Below are positions 7,209 through 15,020 of a DNA stretch of 20,817 bases, piece by piece. This DNA is from a bacterium (GTDB taxonomy: Bacteria; Chloroflexota; Dormibacteria; Aeolococcales; Bog-877). Below the pieces are notes generated by a model. That model saw only the letters and a program-made list of their open reading frames with translations, was not told where the DNA came from and did not search any database. A program made the position numbers and the translations under genes. How positions within the stretch are numbered: the first letter of the stretch is position 1; every line of letters begins with the position of its first letter. The stretch lies in contig JAKBTP010000197.1 of assembly GCA_021844355.1 (NCBI GenBank), positions 33,013-53,829 of the forward strand. Reading direction: 5' to 3'.

Positions 7209-8636
7209 TCACCGCTCCTCCCCGCCGTCCAGGAGGCCCTTGGGATCGGACAGGCGCGCCACCACGCCGTAGAGGAAGCTGGAGGCCGTCATCCCGTCGA
7301 TGACCCGGTGGTCGAACGAGAGGGTGAGCACAGCGCACCTTCCGGCCACGACCTGCCCTTGGCGCACCACCGGACGGTCCTGGATCTCGTGGATCCCCAG
7401 GGTGGCGACGTTGGGCCAGTTCACCAGGGGGGTGGCCAGGAGCCCACCCAGCCTGCCCCCGCTGGAGATGGTGAAGGTGGCGCCGCTGAGCTCCGCGGGG
7501 GAGAGGGTTCCGGCCCGAGCCCCGGCGACCAGCCGCTGGATCTCCGCCTGCAGCTCGGCGGGGGTGAGCCGACCTGCGGCGTGGGCGGTGGCCACCTTGA
7601 GGCCGTCCTCCGTCTGCACGGCGATGCCGAGGTGGAGATCCGGATGGTAGACCAGTTCCAGGGCCACCTCGTCGAAGCTGCTGTTGAAGATCGGCAGGCG
7701 CTCCAGTTCGGCCCGGGCCGCCAGACACACGAGGCCGAGCGGCGTCGGGCCCTCCGCGCCAGCATCCGCCGCCACCCGCTCCACAGCCGCCATGTCGCAG
7801 TCCAGAGCCACCGTGACCTGAGGGACGTGCCGGTGGGCGTCAGCCATCCGCTCGGCCATCACCCTACGGGTGCCCCGGAGGCGTTCCCGTCGCCCCGAGG
7901 TCGCCAGGTCCGCCATTCGCACCCTGCCCCCGGGGCCACTGCCGACCACCTGGTCCAGACCGACCCCCCTCTCCCGAGCGGCTCGGCGCACCGCCGGGAG
8001 CGCCAGGACCCGCCGCACGGTCGCCTCAGGGACCGCCCCCCCGGTGGCCCGGGCCGCCCGCTCCGGCCTGGCCGCCGCGGGGGCTGGCAGCCCTCCTCCC
8101 GACGCCTCGATGCTCACCAGAGCCTCGCCCACCGTGACCTTCCGCCCCTCCTGGGCTCGTATCTCACCCACCACCCCGGAGAACGGGGAGGGCAGCTCCA
8201 CCGTGGCCTTGTCAGTGGCCACGACGCACAGGATCTGATCCCGCTCCACGCGGTCCCCGGGATGCACTCGCCACTCCACCACCTCTCCCTCGGTCACCCC
8301 CTCGCCGAGGTCCGGCAGGCGGAACTCAAGCTGCGGGGTCGGCGTCGCCGAGGGACCGGCCTGGGCCCAGGACTCCGTGGCCGTGGCCGGGCCGGCGGAG
8401 CCGGCCAGCCGGAGGAGGGGATCGCCCACCCGGAGCACCCGGCCCTCGGGCACCAGGACCTCCCCCACCACCCCGGAGAACGGGGAGGGCAGCTCCACCG
8501 TGGCCTTGTCAGTGGCCACGACGCACAGGATCTGATCCCGCTCCACGCGGTCGCCGGGATGCACTCGCCACTCCACCACCTCTCCCTCGGTCACCCCCTC
8601 GCCGAGGTCCGGCAGGCGGAACTCCGGCAGCGGCAT
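7209..8636 (-). CDS. Dihydrolipoamide acyltransferase, E2 of a 2-oxo acid dehydrogenase complex
   Basis: E2 forms the core of the complex and passes the acyl group from E1-bound thiamine diphosphate to coenzyme A through swinging lipoyl arms. The 475 residues contain two lipoyl domains, with lipoylation lysines Lys44 and Lys143 in ATDKATVELPSPF. An Ala-Pro linker and a peripheral-subunit-binding domain follow (about 210-245, LALPAVRRAARERGV). The catalytic domain has SFDHRVIDG (440-448) with His443 and Asp447. Residues 5-59 and 104-158 are identical except at the boundary. The ATG shares one base with the E1-beta stop (TGATG), so the genes are coupled. The E3 gene is not in the window. Whether the substrate is pyruvate or a branched-chain 2-oxo acid cannot be fixed from the sequence alone. 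Confidence 0.93.
   Translation of the reverse strand: MPLPEFRLPDLGEGVTEGEVVEWRVHPGDRVERDQILCVVATDKATVELPSPFSGVVGEVLVPEGRVLRVGDPLLRLAGSAGPATATESWAQAGPSATPTPQLEFRLPDLGEGVTEGEVVEWRVHPGDRVERDQILCVVATDKATVELPSPFSGVVGEIRAQEGRKVTVGEALVSIEASGGGLPAPAAARPERAARATGGAVPEATVRRVLALPAVRRAARERGVGLDQVVGSGPGGRVRMADLATSGRRERLRGTRRVMAERMADAHRHVPQVTVALDCDMAAVERVAADAGAEGPTPLGLVCLAARAELERLPIFNSSFDEVALELVYHPDLHLGIAVQTEDGLKVATAHAAGRLTPAELQAEIQRLVAGARAGTLSPAELSGATFTISSGGRLGGLLATPLVNWPNVATLGIHEIQDRPVVRQGQVVAGRCAVLTLSFDHRVIDGMTASSFLYGVVARLSDPKGLLDGGEER
8167..8327 (-). repeat. Copy 2 of a near-identical 161-bp lipoyl-domain repeat
   Basis: This stretch matches 8464-8624 with one difference by my reading (C at 8256, G at 8553 on the plus strand). 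That change is synonymous: GGG versus GGC glycine on the coding strand. The spacing is 297 bp, exactly 99 codons. It encodes the second lipoyl domain of E2. Confidence 0.93.
8464..8624 (-). repeat. Copy 1 of a near-identical 161-bp lipoyl-domain repeat
   Basis: It encodes the first lipoyl domain of E2 and matches 8167-8327 at all but one position. The sequence between the copies, which covers the end of the first domain and the linker, is not repeated to this degree. That limits the recent exchange or duplication to the N-terminal part of the domain. Confidence 0.93.
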
Positions 8637-9625
8637 CAGTACTCGAGGGCGGCCCGGGCGGCGCGGACCACCCGGGACACCGACGGCAGCGCCTGGTCCT
8701 CCAGCTGGAAGAGAGGGAAGGGCATGTCCATCCCGGTCACCCGGAGAACTGGTGCCAGGAGGTGGTCGGCAACCTCCTCCTGGAGGATGGCCGCCACCTC
8801 GGCTGCGACCCCGCTGTGACGGGGCGCCTCATGCACCACCACAACCCGCCCCACCTCACTGGCGGTGCGGAGAAGGGCCTCACGATCGAGCGGATAGAGG
8901 GAGCGCAGGTCGACGACCCGCGCGCTGGCCCCGAGGGCCGCCAGCTGCGCGGCGGCCTCCAGCGCCACCTCGATCATCGCGCCGTGAGCCAGGATGGCCA
9001 CGTCGTCACCAGGGCGCACCACCTGGGCCCGATCGAGGGTCGAGGGTTGGAAGCGGTCGGGGACTTCAGCTCGGCCCCGGCGATACAGCCGCTTGGGCTC
9101 CATGTAGATGACCGGGTCGCCGCAGGCGGCGGCCGCCACCAGCATCTCCCCGGCTGACAGCGGGTCGGATGGTGCCACCACCCGCAGCCCCGGGGTGTGG
9201 CTGAACAGCGTCTCCGGGGAGTCGGAGTGCAGCTCCGGCGCCTTGGTCCCTCCACCGTAGGGGATGCGGATCACCAGGGGCAGGCCGTAGGCCCCGTTGG
9301 TCCGCCAGCGGAACCTGCCCGCGTGTGATGCCAGCTGCTCGAAGGCGGGGTACACAAAGGCGTCGAACTGGATCTCCACGATCGGGCGCAGCCCGACCAG
9401 GCACATCCCGATGGCCGCCCCCACGAACCCGGCCTCGGACAGCGGTGTGTCCACCACCCGATCGGGGCCGAAGCGTTCTTGGAGCCCCACCGTGGCCCGG
9501 AACACCCCTCCGTTGACCCCGATGTCCTCCCCAAGGAGGATGGCCCGGGGATCGTCCTCAAGGATCTGCCCCAGGGCGCGGCCGACGGCCTCGACCATGG
9601 TCACATTGGCTGGCACCTCAGCCAT
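8636..9625 (-). CDS. 2-oxo acid dehydrogenase E1 component, beta subunit
   Basis: With the alpha subunit this protein forms the thiamine-diphosphate enzyme that decarboxylates a 2-oxo acid and acylates the E2 lipoyl group. The 329 residues show TMVEAVGRAL near the start, LLGEDIGVNGGVFRATVGL (about 30-48) with the conserved glutamate, PLSEAGFVGAAIGM (61-74) and HSDSPETLFSHTPGL (133-147), followed by the C-terminal transketolase-like domain. The ATG at 9625 overlaps the E1-alpha stop by 8 nt, but its GGGAGG site directly abuts the start. A GTG at 9604, with GAGGTG 9 nt upstream, is a real alternative and would remove seven residues. Frames further upstream lie inside E1-alpha and look unlike the family. 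Confidence 0.92.
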   Translation of the reverse strand: MAEVPANVTMVEAVGRALGQILEDDPRAILLGEDIGVNGGVFRATVGLQERFGPDRVVDTPLSEAGFVGAAIGMCLVGLRPIVEIQFDAFVYPAFEQLASHAGRFRWRTNGAYGLPLVIRIPYGGGTKAPELHSDSPETLFSHTPGLRVVAPSDPLSAGEMLVAAAACGDPVIYMEPKRLYRRGRAEVPDRFQPSTLDRAQVVRPGDDVAILAHGAMIEVALEAAAQLAALGASARVVDLRSLYPLDREALLRTASEVGRVVVVHEAPRHSGVAAEVAAILQEEVADHLLAPVLRVTGMDMPFPLFQLEDQALPSVSRVVRAARAALEY

Positions 9626-10721
9626 CCTCCCGGTAGGTGGGCTCCCGCAGCCGCTCCGCGCCCAGAGTCCAGGGGGTCTCCTGGTACACCCGGGACGCCA
9701 CATCCTCAACGGACGGCACGGGGAAGTCCTGGAGCCGGTCCCCAGCCTCGCGCATCTCGGCCGCCGCGTCGGCGCCAAGCTGGGCAAGCTCATCCTCGGA
9801 GGTAAGGCCGGCGTCCACCAGTGCCGCCGCCGCCCGTCCAAGCGGCTCCCACGCGTCCCATCTCCGGGCGGACTCGGGATCCCGGTACAGCGAGGGCTCG
9901 TCGGCGGTGCCGTGGGGACCCAGTCGGTAACCGACAGCCTCCACCAGGGTAGGGCCGTCGCCGCGGCGGGCCCTGGCCGCAGCCTCGCGGACCGCCAGGT
10001 GGCAGGCGAAGACGTCGAAGCCGTCGACCCGAACCCCGGGCATGCCGTAGGCGGAGGCCTTCTCAGCGATCCGTTCGACCCGGGTCTGGAGCCTGAGCGG
10101 CGTGCTGATGGCCCACTGGTTGTTGGTCACCAGGAAGATGACCGGCGCCCCGACGACCGCGGCCAGGTTGCAGGCCTCGTGGAAGTCTCCCTCCGAGGTG
10201 GAGCCGTCGCCTCCGTATGCCAGCGCCACCAGGTCCTGTCCCAGCAGGCGGCCGCCCCAGGCCGCACCGACCGCGTGGGGATAGTTGGTGGCCACCGGCA
10301 CGCAGACCGGGGCCGTGTGCAGCGCCTGCACGTCGTGCCATCCCGCAGGATTGCCCCGCCAGAGGAGGAGCGGCACCTCGGGGGCACAGCCCCGGAGGAC
10401 CACCACCGAGTTCTGCCGGTAGGTGGGGAAGAGCCAGTCCCGGTCTTCGAGGGCCAGAACGCTGCCCGCCTGGATGGCCTCTTCGCCAAAGTAGGTGGGG
10501 TAGGTGCCGATCACCCCCTGACGCTGCAGGATCACGGCCCGCTCGTCGAAGGCGCGGAGGCGAGCCATGGCGGCGAACAGCCCCAGCGCAAGGGGGCGGC
10601 CCAGCTCCGCCAGAGCCTCGCGCCGCCGGTCTTCAGGAAGGCCGAGAACTGTCGCGGCGCCTTGCATCAGCTCAGCCCCGGGCGCCAGGTCCTCCGGCGC
10701 CGCGCCCAGTTCGCGCATCAT
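9618..10721 (-). CDS. 2-oxo acid dehydrogenase E1 component, alpha subunit
   Basis: The alpha subunit binds thiamine diphosphate and, with E1-beta, carries out the first, irreversible step of the complex. The 367 residues contain RQGVIGTYPTYFGEEAIQAGS (67-87) and DWLFPTYRQ (95-103), as in Gram-positive PdhA proteins. The thiamine-diphosphate motif runs from GDGSTSEGDFHEACN (171-185) to NN at 200-201. The start is one of two adjacent ATG codons (10721 or 10718), with a weak GGGTGG about 9 nt upstream. It is the first gene of the E1-alpha, E1-beta, E2 operon and is divergent from hemH. PdhA-like features slightly favour pyruvate, but a branched-chain substrate is not excluded. Confidence 0.92.
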   Translation of the reverse strand: MMRELGAAPEDLAPGAELMQGAATVLGLPEDRRREALAELGRPLALGLFAAMARLRAFDERAVILQRQGVIGTYPTYFGEEAIQAGSVLALEDRDWLFPTYRQNSVVVLRGCAPEVPLLLWRGNPAGWHDVQALHTAPVCVPVATNYPHAVGAAWGGRLLGQDLVALAYGGDGSTSEGDFHEACNLAAVVGAPVIFLVTNNQWAISTPLRLQTRVERIAEKASAYGMPGVRVDGFDVFACHLAVREAAARARRGDGPTLVEAVGYRLGPHGTADEPSLYRDPESARRWDAWEPLGRAAAALVDAGLTSEDELAQLGADAAAEMREAGDRLQDFPVPSVEDVASRVYQETPWTLGAERLREPTYREDG

Positions 10722-10737
10722 CTAGCCGGCCCACCCC

Positions 10738-10765
10738 CGGATACGAGCCCTGACTCCATTTTCAA
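10738..10765 (-). promoter_or_regulatory. Candidate promoter of the E1-alpha–E1-beta–E2 operon
   Basis: TTGAAA (10765-10760), five of six to the -35 consensus, is followed after 16 nt by TATCCG (10743-10738), a weak -10. The implied start is only about 10 nt before the E1-alpha ATG, so the message would be nearly leaderless. Another start site is possible. Confidence 0.3.
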
Positions 10766-10833
10766 AGCCTCCGCCCCCGACTCAGCGGCTCTCGCGCGGC
10801 TCACTTTAGCAACGCTGGGCAGTTGGACGGCCC

Positions 10834-10842
10834 GGTAGAGTG
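10834..10842 (+). promoter_or_regulatory. Candidate -10 element of the hemH operon
   Basis: GGTAGAGTG contains a TAGAGT hexamer 42 nt before the hemH start. It resembles the elements before rpmB and tRNA-Leu. No convincing -35 is seen. The hemH ribosome site GGAGGT (10875-10880) lies 3 nt before the GTG start. Confidence 0.38.
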
Positions 10843-10883
10843 GGCTCCAAGAACACAGTGCGAAGAAGCCGAATGGAGGTTGC

Positions 10884-11852
10884 GTGAAGCTCTCCCCCAC
10901 CCACGACCCCGCCCCAGCCCAGACCGCCGTCACCAGGGCCGTCCTGCTCATGGCCTACGGTAGCCCGCGCGGCATGGAGGAGATCCTCCCCTACTACACG
11001 CACATGCGCGGGGGCAGGCCGCCCCGGCCGGAGGCGCTCGCCGAGCTCCAAGCTCGATACCTCGCGATCGGCGGACGGTCTCCACTCACCGAGATCACTC
11101 TGTCTCAGGCCTCCGCCCTCCAGGACCTCCTCCGAGCCGAGGACGGCCCCGGGTGGTCGGTGACGGTGGGCATGAAGCACATCGCCCCCTTCATAGAGGA
11201 TGCGGTGGCCGAGCTGGTCGACGCCGGGATCAGGGAGGCGGTGGGCGTGGTGCTCGCGCCCCACTATTCGAGCATGAGCGTGGCCGGCTACGTGGAGCGC
11301 GCCCGGGCCGCCAGCGCGGGAAGCCAGCTCGAAATCCGCTTCGTCGAGGACTGGCACCTCGAGCCCTCCTATCTCTCCTGGCTGGCGCGGGCCGTCTCGT
11401 CGCGGCTCTCGGAGATGGGCCCGGCTCGGGCGGAGCGCGCCTTGGTGATCTTCACGGCCCACAGCCTGCCCGCCCGGCTGCGGGAGATGGGCGATCCCTA
11501 CCCGGACCAGCTGGGGGAGACCGCCACGGCGGTGGCGAAGATCCTCAACCTCCCTCGGTGGGAGGTCGGCTGGCAGAGCGTCGCCCAGGACGCGGGTGAG
11601 CCCTGGCTGGGGCCGGAGCTCCTGGAGGTGGTCGAGCAGGCGGCCTCCGAGGGAACCACCGACTTCCTGGTGTGCCCCTGCGGCTTCGTGGCCGACCATC
11701 TCGAGGTCCGCTACGACCTGGATGTCGAGGCCCAGCAGAAGGCAGCTGAGCTCGGGGTCACGATTTCCCGGACGGCAATGCCCAACGACGACCCCGCATT
11801 CATCGCCGTACTGCGGGACCTGGTGGGCCGGGGAATGGCCAGCCCAGGGTGA
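10884..11852 (+). CDS. hemH: Ferrochelatase, probably coproporphyrin type
   Basis: Ferrochelatase inserts Fe2+ into a porphyrin late in haem synthesis. The sequence resembles Bacillus HemH: LLMAYGSP (21-28) with Tyr25, YYTHMRGGR (37-45), MKHIAPFIEDAVAE (97-110), VVLAPHYSSMSV (122-133), TAHSLP (191-196) with catalytic His193, GDPYPDQL (203-210) and GFVADHLEVRYD (267-278) with Glu274. This similarity, and the adjacent HemY, favour the coproporphyrin-dependent route used by monoderm bacteria. In that route this step makes coprohaem and a ChdC/HemQ enzyme, not in this window, would finish haem. Only two cysteines occur, both in CPCGF, too few for the four-ligand iron-sulfur cluster of some actinobacterial enzymes. 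The GTG start has a strong GGAGGT site. It heads a six-gene run. Confidence 0.95.
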   Translation: MKLSPTHDPAPAQTAVTRAVLLMAYGSPRGMEEILPYYTHMRGGRPPRPEALAELQARYLAIGGRSPLTEITLSQASALQDLLRAEDGPGWSVTVGMKHIAPFIEDAVAELVDAGIREAVGVVLAPHYSSMSVAGYVERARAASAGSQLEIRFVEDWHLEPSYLSWLARAVSSRLSEMGPARAERALVIFTAHSLPARLREMGDPYPDQLGETATAVAKILNLPRWEVGWQSVAQDAGEPWLGPELLEVVEQAASEGTTDFLVCPCGFVADHLEVRYDLDVEAQQKAAELGVTISRTAMPNDDPAFIAVLRDLVGRGMASPG

Positions 11853-13288
11853 CTCCTCTGCGCCTGGCGGTTGTCGGTGCCGGAGTTTCGGGACTCTCCG
11901 CCGCCCGGGAACTGGTACGGGCCAGCCGCGAGGAAGGGGTGCCGGCTCGAGTCACCGTCTTCGAGGTCGAGGACCGCGTCGGCGGGCGCGTCCTCAGCGC
12001 GGAGGTTCGAGGTCAGCGCGTGGATCTCGGCGCCGAGAGCATGCTGGTGCGGGACCCGTCCACCATCGACACCGTGCGGTCGCTCGGCCTGGAAGGGGAG
12101 CTCGTCCGTCCCGGGACCACCTCGGCTTCGATCTGGTCCGGGCGACGGCTGGTGCCGATCCCCAAGGGCACCTCCCTCGGCGTCCCACTCCACCCGCTTC
12201 AGCCTGAGGTGGTCCGATTGCTCGGCCCGCGGGGAAGCCTGCGGGCCTTCCTGGAACCCTGGCTCCTCGGCCCGACGGTGACCCCTGACGACCCACTCGG
12301 CCCATTTCTGGTGGGCCGGCTGGGAGAGGTGGCGGTCAGGCGGCTGGTGGACCCCCTCCTGGGCGGGGTGTACGCCGGTCCCGCCGAGCTGCTCAGCGTG
12401 GGGGCGGTCGCTCCGCACCTGCTCGCCGCCCTCGGGCGCGACCGGAGCCTGCTCCGGGGACTGCGGCGGCAGCCGCCGCCCCCACCGGGGGGAGTTGTCG
12501 GCTTCATCTCCCTGCGCAGCGGTCTTCAGACCCTGGCTGAGAAGCTGGCGGACAGCCTCGAGCCGTCATCCCTTCGCCTCGCGACCCCGGTGAAGGGCGT
12601 CTGGCCAGGTCAGTCAGGGCAGATGCGGGTCGAGGCAGACGCTGGCGCCGAGGAGTTCGACGGCTTGGTCCTGGCCCTCCCGGCACCGTCCGCCGCCCAG
12701 CTGCTGCAGGCCCTCGCGCCGGAGCTTTCTCGGCAGCTGCGGCGCCAGGTGTACTCCAACGTGGCCACCGTAACCCTGGCGTACCCCGAGACGGCGGTCG
12801 ATCGGCGGCCCACCGGCAGCGGCTTCTTGGTGCCCCGCTTCCCCGGCCGTGTGGTCACCGCGTGCACCTTCATGGACCAGAAGTGGCCCCACCTCAGAAG
12901 GCCAGGAATCCTGCTCCTGCGAGCGTCGGCCGGCGGGCACGGGGACGACTGGCCACTGGAGGTGGACGACGCCACCCTGGTCACCTCGGTGCACACTCAC
13001 CTGCGCCGCCACCTCGGCCTCCGGCAGGTGCCCCTGGAGGCCAGGGTGCAGCGCTGGGCGCCAGCCCTCCCCCAGTACCGCGCCGGCCATCTCGCCTGGC
13101 GCGACTCGGTGGACGCGCAGGTGGCGGCCCTGCCCCACCCGGTCGTCCTCGCCGGCGCTGCCTATCGCGGAGTCGGGATGGAGGCCTGCCTGCGGGACGG
13201 GGTGCGCGCCGCCCAGGCCCTGTGGCAGCGGCTCGGCCCTGCCGTTCCAATGGAATCAAGAGGTCAGGCTGCCGATGGCCACCGGTGA
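11849..13288 (+). CDS. hemY: FAD-dependent coproporphyrinogen/protoporphyrinogen oxidase
   Basis: HemY (CgoX) uses FAD and oxygen to oxidise a porphyrinogen to the porphyrin supplied to ferrochelatase. The 479 residues start with the FAD-binding VVGAGVSGLSAA (8-19; Gly10, Gly12, Gly15), followed by FEVEDRVGGRV. LLGGVYAGPAELLS lies in the middle, and the C-terminal VVLAGAAYRGVGMEACLRDGVRAA is the second conserved FAD-contact region. A run of five prolines lies in a variable loop near residue 210. The GTG start overlaps the hemH stop as GTGA, so the two are coupled. Pairing with a coproporphyrin-type ferrochelatase suggests coproporphyrinogen III as substrate. Protoporphyrinogen oxidation remains possible. 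Confidence 0.93.
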   Translation: MTPLRLAVVGAGVSGLSAARELVRASREEGVPARVTVFEVEDRVGGRVLSAEVRGQRVDLGAESMLVRDPSTIDTVRSLGLEGELVRPGTTSASIWSGRRLVPIPKGTSLGVPLHPLQPEVVRLLGPRGSLRAFLEPWLLGPTVTPDDPLGPFLVGRLGEVAVRRLVDPLLGGVYAGPAELLSVGAVAPHLLAALGRDRSLLRGLRRQPPPPPGGVVGFISLRSGLQTLAEKLADSLEPSSLRLATPVKGVWPGQSGQMRVEADAGAEEFDGLVLALPAPSAAQLLQALAPELSRQLRRQVYSNVATVTLAYPETAVDRRPTGSGFLVPRFPGRVVTACTFMDQKWPHLRRPGILLLRASAGGHGDDWPLEVDDATLVTSVHTHLRRHLGLRQVPLEARVQRWAPALPQYRAGHLAWRDSVDAQVAALPHPVVLAGAAYRGVGMEACLRDGVRAAQALWQRLGPAVPMESRGQAADGHR

Positions 13289-13862
13289 GGGGAAGCCCGA
13301 GCAGGCGAGCGTGGAGCAGGCGGTTCGGACCATCCTGGCCTGGATGGGCGACGACCCGGGGCGGTCGGCGCTGGAGGGGACCCCCCGCCGGGTCGCGCTG
13401 GCCCTCTCAGAGCTGTCGTCGGGCTACCGAGAAGACCCCGCAGCCCTTCTTACCCGCGGGCTGGAGGAGGCGATCGGGCAACAGCTGGTCGTGGTCCGTG
13501 ACATCACCTTCCACAGTCTCTGCGAGCATCATCTGCTCCCCTTCTTCGGGTCGGCGGCGATCGCCTACCTGCCGGGCGGTCAACTGGCAGGGCTCAGCAA
13601 GCTGGCGCGGGTCGTCGACGCGCATGCGCGCCGGCTGCAGGTTCAAGAGCGGCTGACCGACGAGATCACCACCACCCTGGAGCGCGGCTTGCGGCCCCGG
13701 GGGCTGGCGGTGGCCCTGACCGCGGAACACCTGTGCATGAGCATGCGCGGGGCGGCCCGGCCGGGACACAGCACGGTCACGGTGGCCACCAGAGGCGAGC
13801 TGGCCACCAACCCCGCCGCACGGGAGGAGGCCCTCCGGCTCATGGCTGCCCCCCGACCATGA
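13275..13862 (+). CDS. folE: GTP cyclohydrolase I
   Basis: FolE opens GTP to 7,8-dihydroneopterin triphosphate, the first step towards tetrahydrofolate and related pterins. The 195 residues include the zinc and active-site motif SLCEHHLLPF (81-90) with Cys83 and His86, GLSKLARVVDAHARRLQVQE (106-125), and TAEHLCMSMRG (149-159) with the third zinc ligand Cys154. All ligands of the zinc-dependent class IA enzyme are present. The ATG at 13275 overlaps the hemY end by 14 nt and has GAGGTC about 9 nt upstream. Longer upstream frames lie inside hemY and are unlike the family. Its place between haem genes and rlmN is not functionally obvious. Confidence 0.96.
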   Translation: MATGEGKPEQASVEQAVRTILAWMGDDPGRSALEGTPRRVALALSELSSGYREDPAALLTRGLEEAIGQQLVVVRDITFHSLCEHHLLPFFGSAAIAYLPGGQLAGLSKLARVVDAHARRLQVQERLTDEITTTLERGLRPRGLAVALTAEHLCMSMRGAARPGHSTVTVATRGELATNPAAREEALRLMAAPRP

Positions 13863-14974
13863 CCCCCCTAGCGTTGAGCTCCCTCTCGCGAGAGGAGCTG
13901 CGCCGGTGGCTGGAAGCGCGAGGCCATCCGGCCTACCGGGCTGACCAGATCCGGCGGCACATGCTGCGCGCCGGCGAGGGCGGCTTCGCCTCCATGGGCG
14001 ACCTTCCCCTCCAGCTTCGCGCTGAACTCGAGCAGTCCACCGCCTGGTCCAGCCTGGAGGTCCTGGCCGCTACCGCCGCCGACCGCGGCCTGACCACGAA
14101 GCTTCTCCTGAGAACCGGGGCTGGCCACGAGCTGGAGGCGGTGATGATCACCCACCCGCCCCGATCGGGGAGCCGGGGCCGCCGGACGGTGTGCGTCAGC
14201 TCCCAGGCCGGCTGCGCCATCGGATGCGTCTTCTGTGCCACAGGTCGCCTTGGGTTGAGGGCCAACCTGACCGCGGCGGAGATCGTGGACCAGGTGCTCG
14301 AGTCTGCCCGCCGGTGGGATGCCGAGAGCCTCGGGCGCCCCACCAACGTGGTCCTCATGGGGATGGGCGAGCCCCTCCAGAATTACAGTGAGGTGGTCTC
14401 GGCCATCCGTCTGCTGCACGAGTGGGGGATTCCCCCGAGGCAGGTGGTGCTCTCGACCAGCGGGCTCGTCCCGGAGATCATGCGGCTGGCCCAAGAGGGG
14501 CTGGGGGCGCGCCTGGCGATCTCCCTGCATGCGACCGACGACCAACTGCGGGACCGGCTGGTGCCGATCAACCGTCGGTTCCCCATCGCGAGTCTCTTGG
14601 ACGCGGCCCGGAAGTACGCCGCGGCCAGCGGGCGCCGGGTCACCCTGGAGTACGTCCTGATACGGGGCGTGAATGACGACTCCGGGGCCGCCCGCAAGCT
14701 GGGGCAGATGGCGGCCGCGGTTCATGGCCACGTGAACCTGATCCCCATGAACCCGATCCCCGGCAGCGACCTGCGCGCGCCCTCGCCGGCGGCTTGCCGG
14801 GAGTTCGCGGCGCTGGTCGGGCCACGGGCCACCATCCGTCACTCTCGGGGCGACCGGGCGACCGCAGCCTGCGGCCAGCTCCGGGCATCCCTGGCGGCCG
14901 AGCCGCGGCGGGAGAAGCGCATCCTGGCCCGGGAGCTGGCACTGGTGGAATCCCCGAGCGGGCAGCCGGGGTGA
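13859..14974 (+). CDS. rlmN: Dual-specificity 23S rRNA/tRNA adenine-C2 methyltransferase RlmN
   Basis: RlmN is a radical-SAM enzyme that methylates C2 of A2503 in 23S rRNA and A37 of some tRNAs. The 371 residues carry the cluster motif GCAIGCVFC (118-126) with Cys119, Cys123 and Cys126. The two catalytic cysteines are also present: Cys112 in TVCVSSQ and Cys338 in ACGQL, the methyl-carrying residue. MGMGEPLQNY (167-176) and ISLHATDDQLRDRLVPINRR (221-240) are typical. The ATG overlaps the folE stop as ATGA, and no ribosome site is obvious, so translational coupling is likely. An rRNA operon lies 2 kb downstream on the other strand, which may be coincidence. Confidence 0.96.
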   Translation: MTPLALSSLSREELRRWLEARGHPAYRADQIRRHMLRAGEGGFASMGDLPLQLRAELEQSTAWSSLEVLAATAADRGLTTKLLLRTGAGHELEAVMITHPPRSGSRGRRTVCVSSQAGCAIGCVFCATGRLGLRANLTAAEIVDQVLESARRWDAESLGRPTNVVLMGMGEPLQNYSEVVSAIRLLHEWGIPPRQVVLSTSGLVPEIMRLAQEGLGARLAISLHATDDQLRDRLVPINRRFPIASLLDAARKYAAASGRRVTLEYVLIRGVNDDSGAARKLGQMAAAVHGHVNLIPMNPIPGSDLRAPSPAACREFAALVGPRATIRHSRGDRATAACGQLRASLAAEPRREKRILARELALVESPSGQPG

Positions 14975-15020
14975 GGCATACTCCCTGGCGGGGGGACCGG
15001 GCTCCAGGAGTACCGCCCGC

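Noticed and set aside
7197..8819. Long plus-strand open frame (about 540 codons) over E2
   Set aside because: It is antisense to a clear dihydrolipoamide acyltransferase. Its His/Pro/Gly/Arg-rich sequence with an internal repeat simply mirrors the lipoyl duplication.
9297..10838. Long plus-strand open frame (about 513 codons) over E1-alpha/E1-beta
   Set aside because: It spans two genuine overlapping genes on the other strand and has low-complexity composition with no domain signal. High GC leaves the antisense frame open.
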